Shown here: positions 29,764-38,920 of the stretch, in pieces | Layout: every line of letters begins with the position of its first letter | Numbering within the stretch: the first letter of the stretch is position 1 | NCBI GenBank assembly: GCA_900068845.1 | Contig: CEFQ01000005.1 | Span: forward strand, 988,475 to 1,052,474 | Direction: 5' to 3' | Length of the DNA stretch: 64,000 nt | Origin: Enterobacter ludwigii | Lineage (GTDB): Bacteria > Pseudomonadota > Gammaproteobacteria > Enterobacterales > Enterobacteriaceae | Notes under the pieces: generated by a model | The model's input: only the letters and a program-made list of their open reading frames with translations | What the model was told of the DNA's origin: nothing | The model's database searches: none | Translations under genes and position numbers: made by a program

Positions 29764-30073
29764 AGAGCGACTTTCGTTCGCCATTGGCTGTGGCAGTTGC
29801 AGTTCAGCCGTGCGGCGACCGGGAAGAGGGCGTCTGGCCACGCCCTCTTCACTCCCGGGCCCTGCGCCAGCCCAACCCGCCGCTGCGCGGTGCCTTCACT
29901 CGATCGCGATTCCTGACGGACCGGCGGCGATTCGCTCCTGCTCAGCGCCGCCTCTCACCGCATCCCTGCGGTTCGCCCTGGAATCCCTCTCTCGCTCAGC
30001 GGGTTAGGATGTCGCCTCAACACCCATGCTGCTACGGCAGTGCATATTTAACCGCGTAATCGCTGCCAGAATT
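29764..30073. other. Unassigned GC-rich segment with a strong hairpin
   Basis: About 310 bp with no convincing gene. It contains a perfect 11-bp stem GAAGAGGGCGT/ACGCCCTCTTC (29823-29833 and 29840-29850) with loop CTGGCC, and many short GC-rich inverted repeats. Several short open frames cross it on both strands but none has a ribosome site or family features. It is enclosed between repeat ends, at the place of the E. coli eut operon. Confidence 0.5.
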
Positions 30074-30097
30074 GTAGGGTCGTCATTAATGACGACC
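30074..30097 (+). repeat. GTAG-type palindrome, family 2
   Basis: GTAGGGTCGTCATTAATGAC followed by GACC: a GTAG head plus the perfect palindrome GGTCGTCATTAATGACGACC. It is a diverged member of the family seen at 46868, 46910, 47620, 47662 and 60284. Confidence 0.75.
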
Positions 30098-30128
30098 GTT
30101 TCGAGGGCCACACAAGGGTGATGTCCTT

Positions 30129-30295
30129 GTCGCCATAAATGGCTAATCCTCGTCATCTAAAAGATGAAAACCCTAATTGCCGGGTGCACACATTGTAGCG
30201 GCGCAATTCATTGCGCGATAAATCGCGTCGCTACGGAAGGTGCGGCGATTTGATACGGCGCTTAACTGACAAACATTACGCCATTCATCGCGACC
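30129..30295 (-). mobile_element. MITE-like element with terminal inverted repeats, copy A
   Basis: About 167 bp. Its two ends (GTCGCCATAAATGGCTAAT and, at the far end, ATTACGCCATTCATCGCGAC) form imperfect terminal inverted repeats. The centre is the 40-bp family 1 palindrome at 30195-30234. Read in reverse complement it aligns along its length with the copy at 56113-56280, sharing the blocks AGATGAAAACCCTAA, GCACACATTGTAGCGGCG and CTTAACTGA...CATTACGCCAT. No coding capacity. It is called mobile because two dispersed, oppositely oriented copies share both ends and centre. Confidence 0.7.
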
Positions 30296-30300
30296 TGGTA

Positions 30301-32580
30301 TTACAACGGCTCGGTCTGCGCCTCTACCACCGCTAACGCCACCATATTCACAATGCGCCGCACCGAGGCGATGCGCGTCAACACATGCACCGGCTTGCTG
30401 ATCCCCATCAACACCGGCCCCACCGTCACACCTTCGGAACAGGAAACGCGCAGCAGGTTATAGCTGATACGCGCCGCTTCGACGTTGGGCATAATCAGCA
30501 AATTGGCGGTGCCTTTTAGCGGACTGTCCGGCATCAATTCACGGCGAATGCTCTCGACCAGCGCCGCATCGCCGTGCATCTCACCATCGATCTCCAGATC
30601 GGGTGCGCGTTGCTGAATCAGCGCCAAGACTTCGCGCATTTTACGGGCGCCCGGCGCGTTCGAGGTGCCAAAGCTGGAGTGCGATAGCAGCGCCACGCGC
30701 GGTTCAATGCCGAAGCGCCGCACCGTTTCCGCCGCCAGCAGCGTGATATCCGCGAGCTGTTCCGCGCTGGGATCTTCATTGACATACGTGTCGGCAATAA
30801 AGGTATTGCCGCTCGGCAGCAACAGCGCATTCATCGCGCCCGCCACCTTCACGTCATCGCGCAGGCCAAACACTTTCTCCACCACGTCGTAATGTTCCTG
30901 ATAATCGCCGATGGTGCCGCAGATCAGCGCGTCGGCTTCACCACGATGCACCATGATCGCGCCAATCAGCGTGGGATTACCAATCACCGCGCGCTGGGCA
31001 GTTTCCGGCGTCACGCCGCGCCGTTTCATGATCTGGTAATACTCGTTCCAGTACGCCTTGAAACGCGGATCGGACTCGTTATTGACGATCTCAAAATCCT
31101 TGCCCGCCTCGATCTTCAAACCCTGTTTTTGCAGGCGCATGGCGATCACATTCGGGCGACCAATCAGAATCGGCTTCGCCAGCCCCAATGTCACCAGCTC
31201 CTGCGTGGCGTGCAGTACGCGCACTTCCTCACCTTCGGCCAGCACCACGCGTTTCGGATCTTTGCGCGCCTGCGAGAAGATCGGCTTCATGAACAGGTTG
31301 GTTTTGTAGACGAACTCGGTGAGCTGCTCACGATAGGCATCAAAGTCTTCAATCGGTCGCGTGGCGACGCCCGATGCCATCGCCGCTTTGGCCACCGCCG
31401 GCGCGATCTGCACAATCAAACGTGGATCGAAGGGTTTAGGGATCAGGTATTCCGGGCCGAAACTCAGGTCCTGATCGTCATACGCCGAGGCCACCACATC
31501 GCTTTGTTCCGCCTGCGCCAGCGCCGCAATCGCGTGCACCGCCGCCAGCTTCATCGCTTCGTTGATCGCGGTCGCACCCACGTCCAGCGCACCGCGGAAA
31601 ATAAACGGGAAGCACAGCACGTTGTTTACCTGATTGGGGAAATCGGAACGCCCGGTGCAGATAATTGCGTCAGGCCGCACCTGTTTGGCCAGCGGTGGCA
31701 TGATTTCCGGTTCGGGATTGGCGAGCGCCAGAATCAGCGGGTCTTGCGCCATCTTCTGCACCATCTCCGGTGTTAAGGCTTTGGGACCGGAACAGCCGAG
31801 GAAGATATCCGCGTCGCCAATCACCTCGTCCAGCGTGCGTGCGCCGCTGTCGGCCACCGCGTACTCGGCTTTGGTCGGCGTCATATTCGGCTCGCGATCG
31901 CGATAAATCACACCTTTGGAATCGCACACCACAATGTTGTGCTTCTGCATACCGAGCGCCACCAGCAGGTTCAGGCAGGCAATCGCCGAGGCGCCCGCGC
32001 CGGATACCACCAGCCGCACATCCCCGATAGCTTTTTTGACGATGGTTAAACCGTTGAGTACCGCAGCAGTGCAGATGATAGCGGTGCCGTGCTGATCGTC
32101 GTGAAACACCGGAATCTGCATGCGCTCGCGCAGCTTTTTCTCAATATAGAAACACTCGGGCGCTTTGATATCTTCCAGATTGATGCCGCCAAAAGTGGGT
32201 TCCAGCGCGGCAATCACTTCAATCAGCTTGTCGGGATCGCGTTCATCGATTTCGATATCAAATACATCAATACCCGCAAATTTTTTGAACAGCACGCCTT
32301 TGCCTTCCATCACCGGCTTACTCGCCAGCGCGCCAATGTTGCCGAGACCAAGCACCGCGGTGCCGTTGGAGATCACCGCCACCAGATTGCCACGCGCGGT
32401 GTATTTGCGTGCCGCCAGCGGATCGGCGGCAATTTCCAGACAAGGCGCGGCCACGCCAGGCGAGTAAGCCAGCGCCAAATCACGCTGTGTGGCTAACGGC
32501 TTGGTGGGGGAAACCTGAATTTTTCCGGGGGTGGGAAATTGGTGAAAATCGAGAGCGCTTTGCTTGAGTTGATCGTCCAT
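30301..32580 (-). CDS. maeB: NADP-dependent malic enzyme
   Basis: A 759-residue enzyme that decarboxylates malate to pyruvate with NADP+. The N-terminal malic-enzyme part (to about residue 430) has [33 protein letters not shown] and [10 protein letters not shown], with the NAD(P) fold [13 protein letters not shown]. The C-terminal part is a phosphotransacetylase-like domain ([16 protein letters not shown] ... [15 protein letters not shown]) that in E. coli binds acetyl-CoA as a regulator. The [13 protein letters not shown] start at 32580 gives the E. coli length; 52 upstream codons in frame are not used. The stop lies 6 nt from the repeat element. Confidence 0.96.
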   Translation of the reverse strand: MDDQLKQSALDFHQFPTPGKIQVSPTKPLATQRDLALAYSPGVAAPCLEIAADPLAARKYTARGNLVAVISNGTAVLGLGNIGALASKPVMEGKGVLFKKFAGIDVFDIEIDERDPDKLIEVIAALEPTFGGINLEDIKAPECFYIEKKLRERMQIPVFHDDQHGTAIICTAAVLNGLTIVKKAIGDVRLVVSGAGASAIACLNLLVALGMQKHNIVVCDSKGVIYRDREPNMTPTKAEYAVADSGARTLDEVIGDADIFLGCSGPKALTPEMVQKMAQDPLILALANPEPEIMPPLAKQVRPDAIICTGRSDFPNQVNNVLCFPFIFRGALDVGATAINEAMKLAAVHAIAALAQAEQSDVVASAYDDQDLSFGPEYLIPKPFDPRLIVQIAPAVAKAAMASGVATRPIEDFDAYREQLTEFVYKTNLFMKPIFSQARKDPKRVVLAEGEEVRVLHATQELVTLGLAKPILIGRPNVIAMRLQKQGLKIEAGKDFEIVNNESDPRFKAYWNEYYQIMKRRGVTPETAQRAVIGNPTLIGAIMVHRGEADALICGTIGDYQEHYDVVEKVFGLRDDVKVAGAMNALLLPSGNTFIADTYVNEDPSAEQLADITLLAAETVRRFGIEPRVALLSHSSFGTSNAPGARKMREVLALIQQRAPDLEIDGEMHGDAALVESIRRELMPDSPLKGTANLLIMPNVEAARISYNLLRVSCSEGVTVGPVLMGISKPVHVLTRIASVRRIVNMVALAVVEAQTEPL

Positions 32581-32921
32581 TAGGCATCCTTTGGCGCCGC
32601 TAAATGAGCGTTCAGTATAGGAATGTGCAGCATAAAAGAGGGTGAAGGCGCTCAAAGAACGCACAGTCTGAAAGGCACGGATTGCTACCGTTTCGCCTGC
32701 GGCTTTGCCACAGCCTGCTATCCTTATTGATGGCAAAAAGCGTAGCTGAACCGTTTAGGCAAGTCCTCCTTTCACTATCGCACCTCTTAAGCGCCACGAC
32801 GGCACAATCAGAGAAAACGCATTTTCTTCGTGCAACGTCTGTAGCACTGTGTTGAACCACAACTTAACAGGAATGGGTGCAACACCTTTGCCCACATTAT
32901 TGCTCATCAAGGAGTTAAGCG
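32581..32921. promoter_or_regulatory. Divergent promoter region of maeB and talA
   Basis: A 341-bp gap between divergent genes. The talA side ends with a clear AAGGAG ribosome site. No tandem repeat, RNA gene or credible small frame was seen. Both genes need promoters here, but no strong consensus boxes stand out, in keeping with the stationary-phase control reported for talA-tktB in E. coli. Confidence 0.45.
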
Positions 32922-33872
32922 ATGAACCAGCTAGATGCATTAAAACAGTACACCACCGTGGTGGCCGACAGCGGCGATATCGAATCTATTCGCCATTACC
33001 ATCCCGAAGATGCGACCACTAACCCATCATTGATTCTCAAAGCCGCCGGTCTCGACGCTTATAAGCACCTGATTGATGACGCCATCGACTACGCGAAAAA
33101 ACAGGGCGGCAGCAAAGAGACGCAAATCATTAACGCCAGCGATAAAGTGGCGATCAACCTCGGTATGGAAATTCTGAAAAGCGTGCCGGGCCGTGTTTCG
33201 ACCGAAGTGGATGCGCGCCTCTCCTTCGATCGTGGCATGTGTGTCACCAAAGCCGAGAAGCTGGTACGTATGTACGAAGAGAACGGCATCGATCGCTCAC
33301 GTATTCTGATCAAACTGGCGTCCACCTGGGAAGGCATCAAAGCCGCCGAGGAGCTGGAGAAAAATGGCATTCAGTGCAACCTGACGCTGCTGTTCTCCTT
33401 CGCCCAGGCGCGAGCCTGTGCCGAAGCCGGTGTGTTCCTGATTTCACCGTTTGTTGGCCGTATTTATGACTGGTACAACTCACGTAAGCCGATTGACCCG
33501 TATGTGGTGGATGAAGATCCGGGCGTGAAATCTGTGCGTCGCATCTACGATTACTACAAGAAGCACCGTTATAGCACCGTCATCATGGGCGCCAGCTTCC
33601 GTAAAGTGGAACAAATCCAGGCGCTGGCTGGCTGCGACCGCCTGACCATTTCGCCAAACCTGCTGGAAGAGCTGGCGAACAGCGATGCACCGCTGGAGCG
33701 TAAGCTGGAGCCATCAACCGAAGGTTTCCATCAGCCGGCGTCACTGTCAGAAGCCGAATTCCGCTGGGAACATAATCAGGATCCGATGGCAGTAGAAAAA
33801 CTGTCAGACGGCATCCGTCAGTTCGCCATTGACCAGCAGAAGCTGGAAGACGTCCTCTCGTCACGTCTGTAA
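32922..33872 (+). CDS. talA: Transaldolase A
   Basis: A 316-residue transaldolase of the non-oxidative pentose phosphate pathway; it moves a dihydroxyacetone unit from sedoheptulose-7-phosphate to glyceraldehyde-3-phosphate. Conserved motifs are DATTNPSLI near residue 30, [12 protein letters not shown], the Schiff-base lysine in [12 protein letters not shown], and [10 protein letters not shown]. Gene order maeB/talA-tktB identifies it as TalA rather than TalB. A ribosome site AAGGAGTTAAGCG precedes the ATG. Cotranscribed with tktB through a 69-nt spacer that holds a hairpin. Confidence 0.95.
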   Translation: MNQLDALKQYTTVVADSGDIESIRHYHPEDATTNPSLILKAAGLDAYKHLIDDAIDYAKKQGGSKETQIINASDKVAINLGMEILKSVPGRVSTEVDARLSFDRGMCVTKAEKLVRMYEENGIDRSRILIKLASTWEGIKAAEELEKNGIQCNLTLLFSFAQARACAEAGVFLISPFVGRIYDWYNSRKPIDPYVVDEDPGVKSVRRIYDYYKKHRYSTVIMGASFRKVEQIQALAGCDRLTISPNLLEELANSDAPLERKLEPSTEGFHQPASLSEAEFRWEHNQDPMAVEKLSDGIRQFAIDQQKLEDVLSSRL

Positions 33873-33890
33873 TCCGCAATCACTCTTATG

Positions 33891-33914
33891 GCGGATGGGC
33901 ATTGCCTCATCCGC
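33891..33914 (+). other. Intercistronic hairpin between talA and tktB
   Basis: Stem GCGGATG/CATCCGC (33891-33897, 33908-33914) with a 10-nt loop and no T-run. It probably tunes or stabilises the two messages rather than terminating. Confidence 0.5.
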
Positions 33915-33941
33915 TATCGCCAAATCACAAGGGAGAACCTT

Positions 33942-35951
33942 ATGTCTTCACGCAGAGAGTTGGCTAACGCAATTCGTGCACTCAGCATGGATGCGGTACA
34001 AAAAGCAAATTCCGGCCACCCCGGCATGCCGATGGGCATGGCAGATATCGCCGAAGTATTGTGGCGCGATGTCCTGAAACACAACCCGAACAACCCGGCA
34101 TGGGCCGATCGTGACCGTTTTATTCTTTCTAACGGTCACGGCTCGATGCTGCTCTACAGCCTGCTGCATCTCACCGGCTACGACCTGCCGATGGAAGAGC
34201 TGAAAAACTTCCGTCAGTTGCATTCAAAAACGCCAGGACATCCCGAACTGGGTTATACGCCAGGCGTGGAAACCACTACCGGTCCGCTCGGTCAGGGTTT
34301 AGCCAACGCAGTGGGTTTAGCGATTGCCGAACGCACGCTGGCGGCGCAGTTTAACCGTCCCGGACATGACATCGTCGATCACCACACTTACGTGTTTATG
34401 GGCGATGGCTGTTTGATGGAAGGCATCTCGCACGAAGTGAGCTCGCTGGCCGGTACGCTCGGTCTCGGCAAACTGATTGGTTTCTACGATCACAACGGCA
34501 TCTCTATCGATGGTGAAACCGAAGGCTGGTTCACCGACGACACGCATAAACGCTTCGAAGCCTATAACTGGCACGTCGTGGGCAGCGCGGAAGGTATCGA
34601 CGGACATGATTCGGAAGCGATCGCTGCCGCGATTAAAGAGGCGCAAAGCGTCACCGACAAACCGTCACTGATTATCTGTCGCACCACTATTGGCTTCGGC
34701 TCGCCGAATAAAGCCGGTAAAGAGGAGTCGCATGGCGCGGCGCTGGGCGAAGAAGAAGTGGCACTGACGCGGCAGAAACTGGGCTGGCACTATCCGCCGT
34801 TTGAGATCCCGAAAGAGATTTATCAGCAGTGGGATGCCAAAGAAGCGGGCGCGCAGCGTGAGAAATCCTGGGATGAGAAATTTGCCGCATACAACGAGGC
34901 GCATCCCGAACTGGCACAAGAGTTTAAGCGTCGTCTGAATGGCGAAATGCCGGCGAACTGGAACAGCGAAGTGCAGAAATTTGTTGAAGAGCTGCAGGCT
35001 AATCCACAGAAACTCGCCAGCCGTAAAGCGTCGCAAAATACGCTGGAAGTGTTCGGTAAACTGCTGCCGGAATTCCTTGGCGGGTCTGCCGATCTGGCAC
35101 CCAGTAACCTCACTATCTGGTCGGGCTCCAAATCGATCAAAGAGGATACCGCCGGTAACTACATTCACTACGGCGTGCGTGAGTTCGGCATGACGGCGAT
35201 CGGTAACGGCATCGCGCATCACGGCGGCTTCGTACCGTACACCGCCACCTTCCTGATGTTCGTCGAGTACGCGCGTAATGCGGTACGTATGGCGGCGCTG
35301 ATGAAAGCACGTCAGGTGCTGGTGTATACGCATGACTCCATCGGCCTCGGCGAAGATGGTCCGACCCACCAGCCGGTTGAGCAGATTGCCAGCCTGCGCC
35401 TCACGCCGAACATGAGCCTGTGGCGTCCGTGCGATCAGGTCGAAACGGCCGTGGCGTGGCAAGCTGCCGTTGAGCGCCATCATGGGCCAACGGCGCTGAT
35501 CCTGTCGCGTCAGAATCTGCTGCAGCCGGAACGCAGCAAAGAGCAGGTCGCGAATATCGCGCGCGGTGGCTATGTGCTGCAGGACAGCAATGGCACGCCG
35601 GATGCGATCATCATCGCCACCGGTTCTGAGATTGAAATCGCGCTGGGCGCGGCGGATAAACTCACCGCCGGCGGCCATAAAATTCGCGTGGTTTCGCTGC
35701 CGAGCACTGACGTGTTTGATAAGCAGGATGCCGCCTATCGCGAATCTGTGCTGCCATCCGGCGTGAAAGCGCGCGTGGCGGTTGAAGCCGGTATTGCTGA
35801 TTACTGGTACAAGTATGTCGGGCTGGATGGCGCGATCGTCGGTATGACCACCTTTGGTGAGTCTGCACCGGCCGGCAAACTGTTCCCGGAATTCGGTTTC
35901 ACCGTCGAGAACATCGTCAGCCACACTGAAGCCTTACTCAAGCCGCACTAA
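33942..35951 (+). CDS. tktB: Transketolase B
   Basis: A 669-residue thiamine-diphosphate enzyme that transfers two-carbon units between pentose phosphate pathway sugars. Features include [18 protein letters not shown] near the start, [12 protein letters not shown], the ThDP-binding stretch [19 protein letters not shown]...YDHN, and [17 protein letters not shown]. The pyrimidine domain has [19 protein letters not shown] and [20 protein letters not shown] chose the ATG at 33942, preceded by GGGAGAACC; a start at 33888 lies in the intergenic hairpin. Assigned TktB by its place after talA. Confidence 0.95.
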   Translation: MSSRRELANAIRALSMDAVQKANSGHPGMPMGMADIAEVLWRDVLKHNPNNPAWADRDRFILSNGHGSMLLYSLLHLTGYDLPMEELKNFRQLHSKTPGHPELGYTPGVETTTGPLGQGLANAVGLAIAERTLAAQFNRPGHDIVDHHTYVFMGDGCLMEGISHEVSSLAGTLGLGKLIGFYDHNGISIDGETEGWFTDDTHKRFEAYNWHVVGSAEGIDGHDSEAIAAAIKEAQSVTDKPSLIICRTTIGFGSPNKAGKEESHGAALGEEEVALTRQKLGWHYPPFEIPKEIYQQWDAKEAGAQREKSWDEKFAAYNEAHPELAQEFKRRLNGEMPANWNSEVQKFVEELQANPQKLASRKASQNTLEVFGKLLPEFLGGSADLAPSNLTIWSGSKSIKEDTAGNYIHYGVREFGMTAIGNGIAHHGGFVPYTATFLMFVEYARNAVRMAALMKARQVLVYTHDSIGLGEDGPTHQPVEQIASLRLTPNMSLWRPCDQVETAVAWQAAVERHHGPTALILSRQNLLQPERSKEQVANIARGGYVLQDSNGTPDAIIIATGSEIEIALGAADKLTAGGHKIRVVSLPSTDVFDKQDAAYRESVLPSGVKARVAVEAGIADYWYKYVGLDGAIVGMTTFGESAPAGKLFPEFGFTVENIVSHTEALLKPH

Positions 35952-35957
35952 TCGATC

Positions 35958-35993
35958 TGGCCCTGCGTCTTTTTGGCGTAAGGGCCATTTTTT
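35958..35993 (+). terminator. Intrinsic terminator after tktB
   Basis: Stem TGGCCCT/AGGGCCA (35958-35964, 35981-35987) with partial pairing inside the loop and a following TTTTTTG run. Confidence 0.8.
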
Positions 35994-36097
35994 GATCACA
36001 GCCTGATACAGAAAAAAATCCGCCCTGCCCCCTTCACGCCTCGCTCAAACTGATTACTATAAGCTTTCCTCCGATTCTTATAGCGGACGCTTTCCCG

Positions 36098-37267
36098 TTG
36101 AAAAAACGTACTCCTTTTTTACTGGCCTTAATGGTTACAGTGCTTCCATTAAAAAGCATGGCGCAGTCGTCGCCCGATCCGCTGCTGGCATCGCAAATCG
36201 TCGATCGCTATGCCGAGCATATTTTCTATGGCAGCGGCGCAACCGGCATGGCGCTGGTAGCGATTGATGGCAATCAGCGGGTCTTCGCCAGCTTTGGTGA
36301 TACGCGCCCTGGCAACAACGTGCGTCCGCAGCCCGACTCGGTGATCCGTATTGCCTCGCTCAGCAAGCTGATGACCAGCGAAGTGATGGTGAAGATGGCT
36401 GAACGTGGTCAACTGCGTCTTGACGATCCACTCAGCAAATACGCGCCGCCTGGCGCACGCGTGCCGAGTTATAACGGTCAACCGATTCGCCTGATTAACC
36501 TGTCAACGCACACCAGCGGCCTGCCGCGCGAGCAGCCGGGCGGGAAACCGCATCGTCCGGTGTTTGTCTGGCCGACCAAATCCGATCGTTGGCAGTGGCT
36601 GAGCGGCGCGCAGTTAAAAGCGACGCCCGGCTCGCGCGCCGCCTATTCTAATCTCGGTTTTGATTTGCTGAGCGATGCGTTAGCCAAAGCGGCGGGTACG
36701 CCTTATCCCGCGCTGCTGCAGCAACTGGTAACACGTCCGCTGGGCATGAAAGACACCACCTTCACGCCATCACCCGATCAGTGTCAGCGTTTGATGATTG
36801 CGGAGAAAGGCGCCAGTCCATGTAACAACACGCTGGCCGCCATCGGCAGCGGCGGCGTTTACTCAACGCCAGACGATATGGGCCGCTGGATGCAGCAGTT
36901 CCTTAACTCGGCGGTGAGTCATCGCACGCCGCAAATTGATCGCCTGCAAACCCTGATTTACCGTCGCGACCAGCTGACCAAAGTGGAAGGCATGGATGTG
37001 CCGGGCCGCGCTGATGCGTTGGGCATGGGTTGGGTGTATATGGGGCCGAAGGAAGGTCGTCCGGGGATTATTCAGAAAACCGGCGGCGGCGGCGGCTTCA
37101 TTACCTATATGGCAATGGTGCCGCAGCATAACGTCGGCGTGTTTGTGGTGGTCACGCGATCGCCGTTAACGCGTTTCACCCCGATGAGTGATGGCGTGAA
37201 TAATATGCTGACAGAATTGGTGGGCAATCAGTCCGGTTCACCAATGACGGTGCAGGCAATTCGATAA
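36098..37267 (+). CDS. ampH: D,D-carboxypeptidase/endopeptidase AmpH (class C beta-lactamase fold)
   Basis: A 389-residue periplasmic penicillin-binding protein. It has a signal peptide ending near SMAQS, the serine motif SLSK (Ser87-Lys90), YSN in AAYSNLGFD, and KTGGGGGFITYM toward the C-terminus. It aligns well with E. coli AmpH, a peptidoglycan carboxypeptidase/endopeptidase linked to recycling. The start appears to be TTG at 36098 (MKKRTPFLLALMV signal); the next candidate, ATG at 36131, would cut the signal peptide short. The ribosome site is weak. In E. coli ampH is elsewhere in the chromosome; here it is inserted between tktB and ypfG. Confidence 0.9.
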   Translation: MKKRTPFLLALMVTVLPLKSMAQSSPDPLLASQIVDRYAEHIFYGSGATGMALVAIDGNQRVFASFGDTRPGNNVRPQPDSVIRIASLSKLMTSEVMVKMAERGQLRLDDPLSKYAPPGARVPSYNGQPIRLINLSTHTSGLPREQPGGKPHRPVFVWPTKSDRWQWLSGAQLKATPGSRAAYSNLGFDLLSDALAKAAGTPYPALLQQLVTRPLGMKDTTFTPSPDQCQRLMIAEKGASPCNNTLAAIGSGGVYSTPDDMGRWMQQFLNSAVSHRTPQIDRLQTLIYRRDQLTKVEGMDVPGRADALGMGWVYMGPKEGRPGIIQKTGGGGGFITYMAMVPQHNVGVFVVVTRSPLTRFTPMSDGVNNMLTELVGNQSGSPMTVQAIR

Positions 37268-37282
37268 TCAGTGCCACATATC

Positions 37283-37322
37283 GTAGCGGCGCAATTCATT
37301 GCGCGATAAATCGCGCCGCTAC
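37283..37322. repeat. GTAG-type palindromic repeat, family 1 (40-bp unit)
   Basis: A 40-bp inverted pair: it begins GTAGCGGCGCAATTCATTGC and ends ATCGCGCCGCTAC. It matches the core at 30195-30234 almost exactly, and the flanks are similar as well (GGAATGTGCGATGATTGGAT here against GGAAGGTGCGGCGATTTGAT there). It lies between the ampH and ypfG stops. Confidence 0.85.
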
Positions 37323-37355
37323 GGAATGTGCGATGATTGGATTCTGTGCATGACC

Positions 37356-38429
37356 TTAACGCGATTGCACTGCATTCTGTGACTGGCTAACCCAAAGGGT
37401 TGGCCAGTCGTCACTGCTGTGCCAGGCATCGCAGGTTTTCTCTTCCGCATATTCTGCCAGCACAAACTCACTACCGTCATACTGCCAGCGCGTCGCCACG
37501 CCGCAATCGCCCAACCCACGTCCTTTACTGAAGGTGTAGAGCAATCCATTGCTGGCATCGAATTCCGCGTTCACCAACTCCAGCTGATTATCGCTGCGTG
37601 ATGCGGGGGTAAACGGCAACGTCAAACTCAAACCTCGCGACACATAAGGCGCACTGCGCGTCACTTCAAATGCCAGATCGATAACGTTATAGGCACCGGT
37701 TTCACAGCTGATCAGCAGCAGCGCCTTGCTGTCGGTCAGCGGCGATACGCTCACTTCACGCCGCAGCGGATCGAGCGAGCAGTTATCGGTGTTCACGCGC
37801 CAGGTGCCGAAATCGATTAAGCCGCTGGTTTCTTCCTGAGTTAGCGGTGGCGGCGAGGGTAACGGACCAGGTAACGTCGGCAACGCTGGCTGCGGCGGTA
37901 CATCCCATTGCACGCGATCCCCGCGTTTTACCCAAGCGCTGGCACCGTTCACCCTGCCCTGCACATCGTCCATTAACAATAACGCCGCTTTCATGCCGCT
38001 GAGCGGAATGGTGGCGTCGGCTTTATAGGTTAGCTGCAGATTTTGCGCATCCAGCGTCTGCGCCAGAAACTCGTCGATGGCGATAGCATTGCTGGTCGCA
38101 AGATGATGGGGTTCCACCGTCCAGTGTTTGAGGTCAGGCGTCAGACGGCGTTGGTCGAGCAGCAGATTATCCTTGAGCGGTGCGCCCGGCAGCTCCCCGC
38201 TGTAACCGCTGCCGTAATCAATACGCAGCAAGGGCCGATCGTTGACGCCAGCATGACGTGAGATCGTCATCACTAAGCCGTTATCTCCGGGAAAACTGCG
38301 TGCCACACAAAAAGCCGCATTGTTACAGGTCAGTTGCCAGTCAGAAAATGACTTTTGCAGTGGCTGAGCCTGTACGCACGCGACAAAAAGAAAGGGCAAT
38401 AAAAGCAGTAACTTCATCCAATACGACAT
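37356..38429 (-). CDS. ypfG: DUF1176 family periplasmic protein YpfG
   Basis: A 357-residue exported protein. The N-terminus is a signal peptide (KLLLLLPFLFVACVQA, probable cleavage after VQA). The mature part has DUF1176 features: SFSDWQLTCNN near the start, GLVMTISRHAG, and paired cysteines near the C-terminus (LGDCGVATRW and EEKTCDAWH) that may form a disulfide. It corresponds in position and family to E. coli YpfG, which lies between tktB and nudK. Function is unknown. It is convergent with ampH and has a family 1 repeat downstream. Confidence 0.82.
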   Translation of the reverse strand: MSYWMKLLLLLPFLFVACVQAQPLQKSFSDWQLTCNNAAFCVARSFPGDNGLVMTISRHAGVNDRPLLRIDYGSGYSGELPGAPLKDNLLLDQRRLTPDLKHWTVEPHHLATSNAIAIDEFLAQTLDAQNLQLTYKADATIPLSGMKAALLLMDDVQGRVNGASAWVKRGDRVQWDVPPQPALPTLPGPLPSPPPLTQEETSGLIDFGTWRVNTDNCSLDPLRREVSVSPLTDSKALLLISCETGAYNVIDLAFEVTRSAPYVSRGLSLTLPFTPASRSDNQLELVNAEFDASNGLLYTFSKGRGLGDCGVATRWQYDGSEFVLAEYAEEKTCDAWHSSDDWPTLWVSQSQNAVQSR

Positions 38430-38528
38430 TAAAAAAATCGGTCCCCAAATTCCTGGAAAGAAAATGATAGCGCAACGGGAACGCTGTAAGCAGGCCTAAA
38501 CTGTGAGCCGGCCCTAAAAGCGGGGTTA

Positions 38529-38545
38529 ACTGCTTAAAAAGCAGT
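38529..38545. other. Perfect short hairpin in the ypfG-deoR gap
   Basis: A 7-bp stem ACTGCTT/AAGCAGT with loop AAA. There is no T-run. It lies in a 491-bp gap whose other recognisable contents are the CGGTCA repeats and the CRP site listed separately. Confidence 0.45.
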
Positions 38546-38650
38546 CACCTTGTGGCGATCGGGTACTGGATGGCGCATTAGCTCCATCATCCGTTTTGGC
38601 CGATAGCGGCTCAATCGGATTCGTCGGACTCTTGATGCCTAATCACAAAA

Positions 38651-38684
38651 CGGTCAAATACACACAAACGGTCACACTCGGTCA
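38651..38684. promoter_or_regulatory. Three CGGTCA repeats, candidate operator
   Basis: Direct repeats of CGGTCA at 38651-38656, 38669-38674 and 38679-38684; the first two extend to AAACGGTCA. Start-to-start distances are 18 and 10 bp, close to two turns and one turn of the helix. They lie 240-270 bp before the DeoR-type gene and could bind it or the regulator of ypfG. Confidence 0.45.
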
Positions 38685-38756
38685 TGCTAGGTTAAATCCA
38701 TGTTGCGCTTATTCAACGCGCGTAGAACGGGGAAGTCGCTGCCACACGCCCTTTTA

Positions 38757-38772
38757 TGTGATACAGATCACT
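38757..38772 (+). promoter_or_regulatory. CRP-cAMP binding site upstream of the sugar cluster
   Basis: TGTGATACAGATCACT fits the CRP consensus TGTGA-N6-TCACA at nine of ten positions. It lies about 150 bp before the DeoR-type start codon, consistent with catabolite control of the carbohydrate operon. Confidence 0.75.
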
Positions 38773-38920
38773 TAATTTTGATAACCAGACATCTCATTTA
38801 CATCAAAGACAGATCCAAATCACTCTAATCAGTTACGGCGTTTTGGCGACTGTGGACTCGTGCGCAGCCCACACTTTCTCATTGCGCTATCCAGTAATTT
38901 ATATCCATCGGAGGTGAGTT

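Noticed and set aside
29756..30059. Short open frames of 83 and 91 codons in the hemF-maeB gap
   Set aside because: Composition is Arg/Pro-rich, as expected from GC-rich non-coding DNA; they start inside the repeat end and have no ribosome site.
34665..35924. A 419-codon frame on the minus strand
   Set aside because: It lies entirely antisense to tktB, a strongly supported gene; long antisense frames are common in GC-rich coding DNA.
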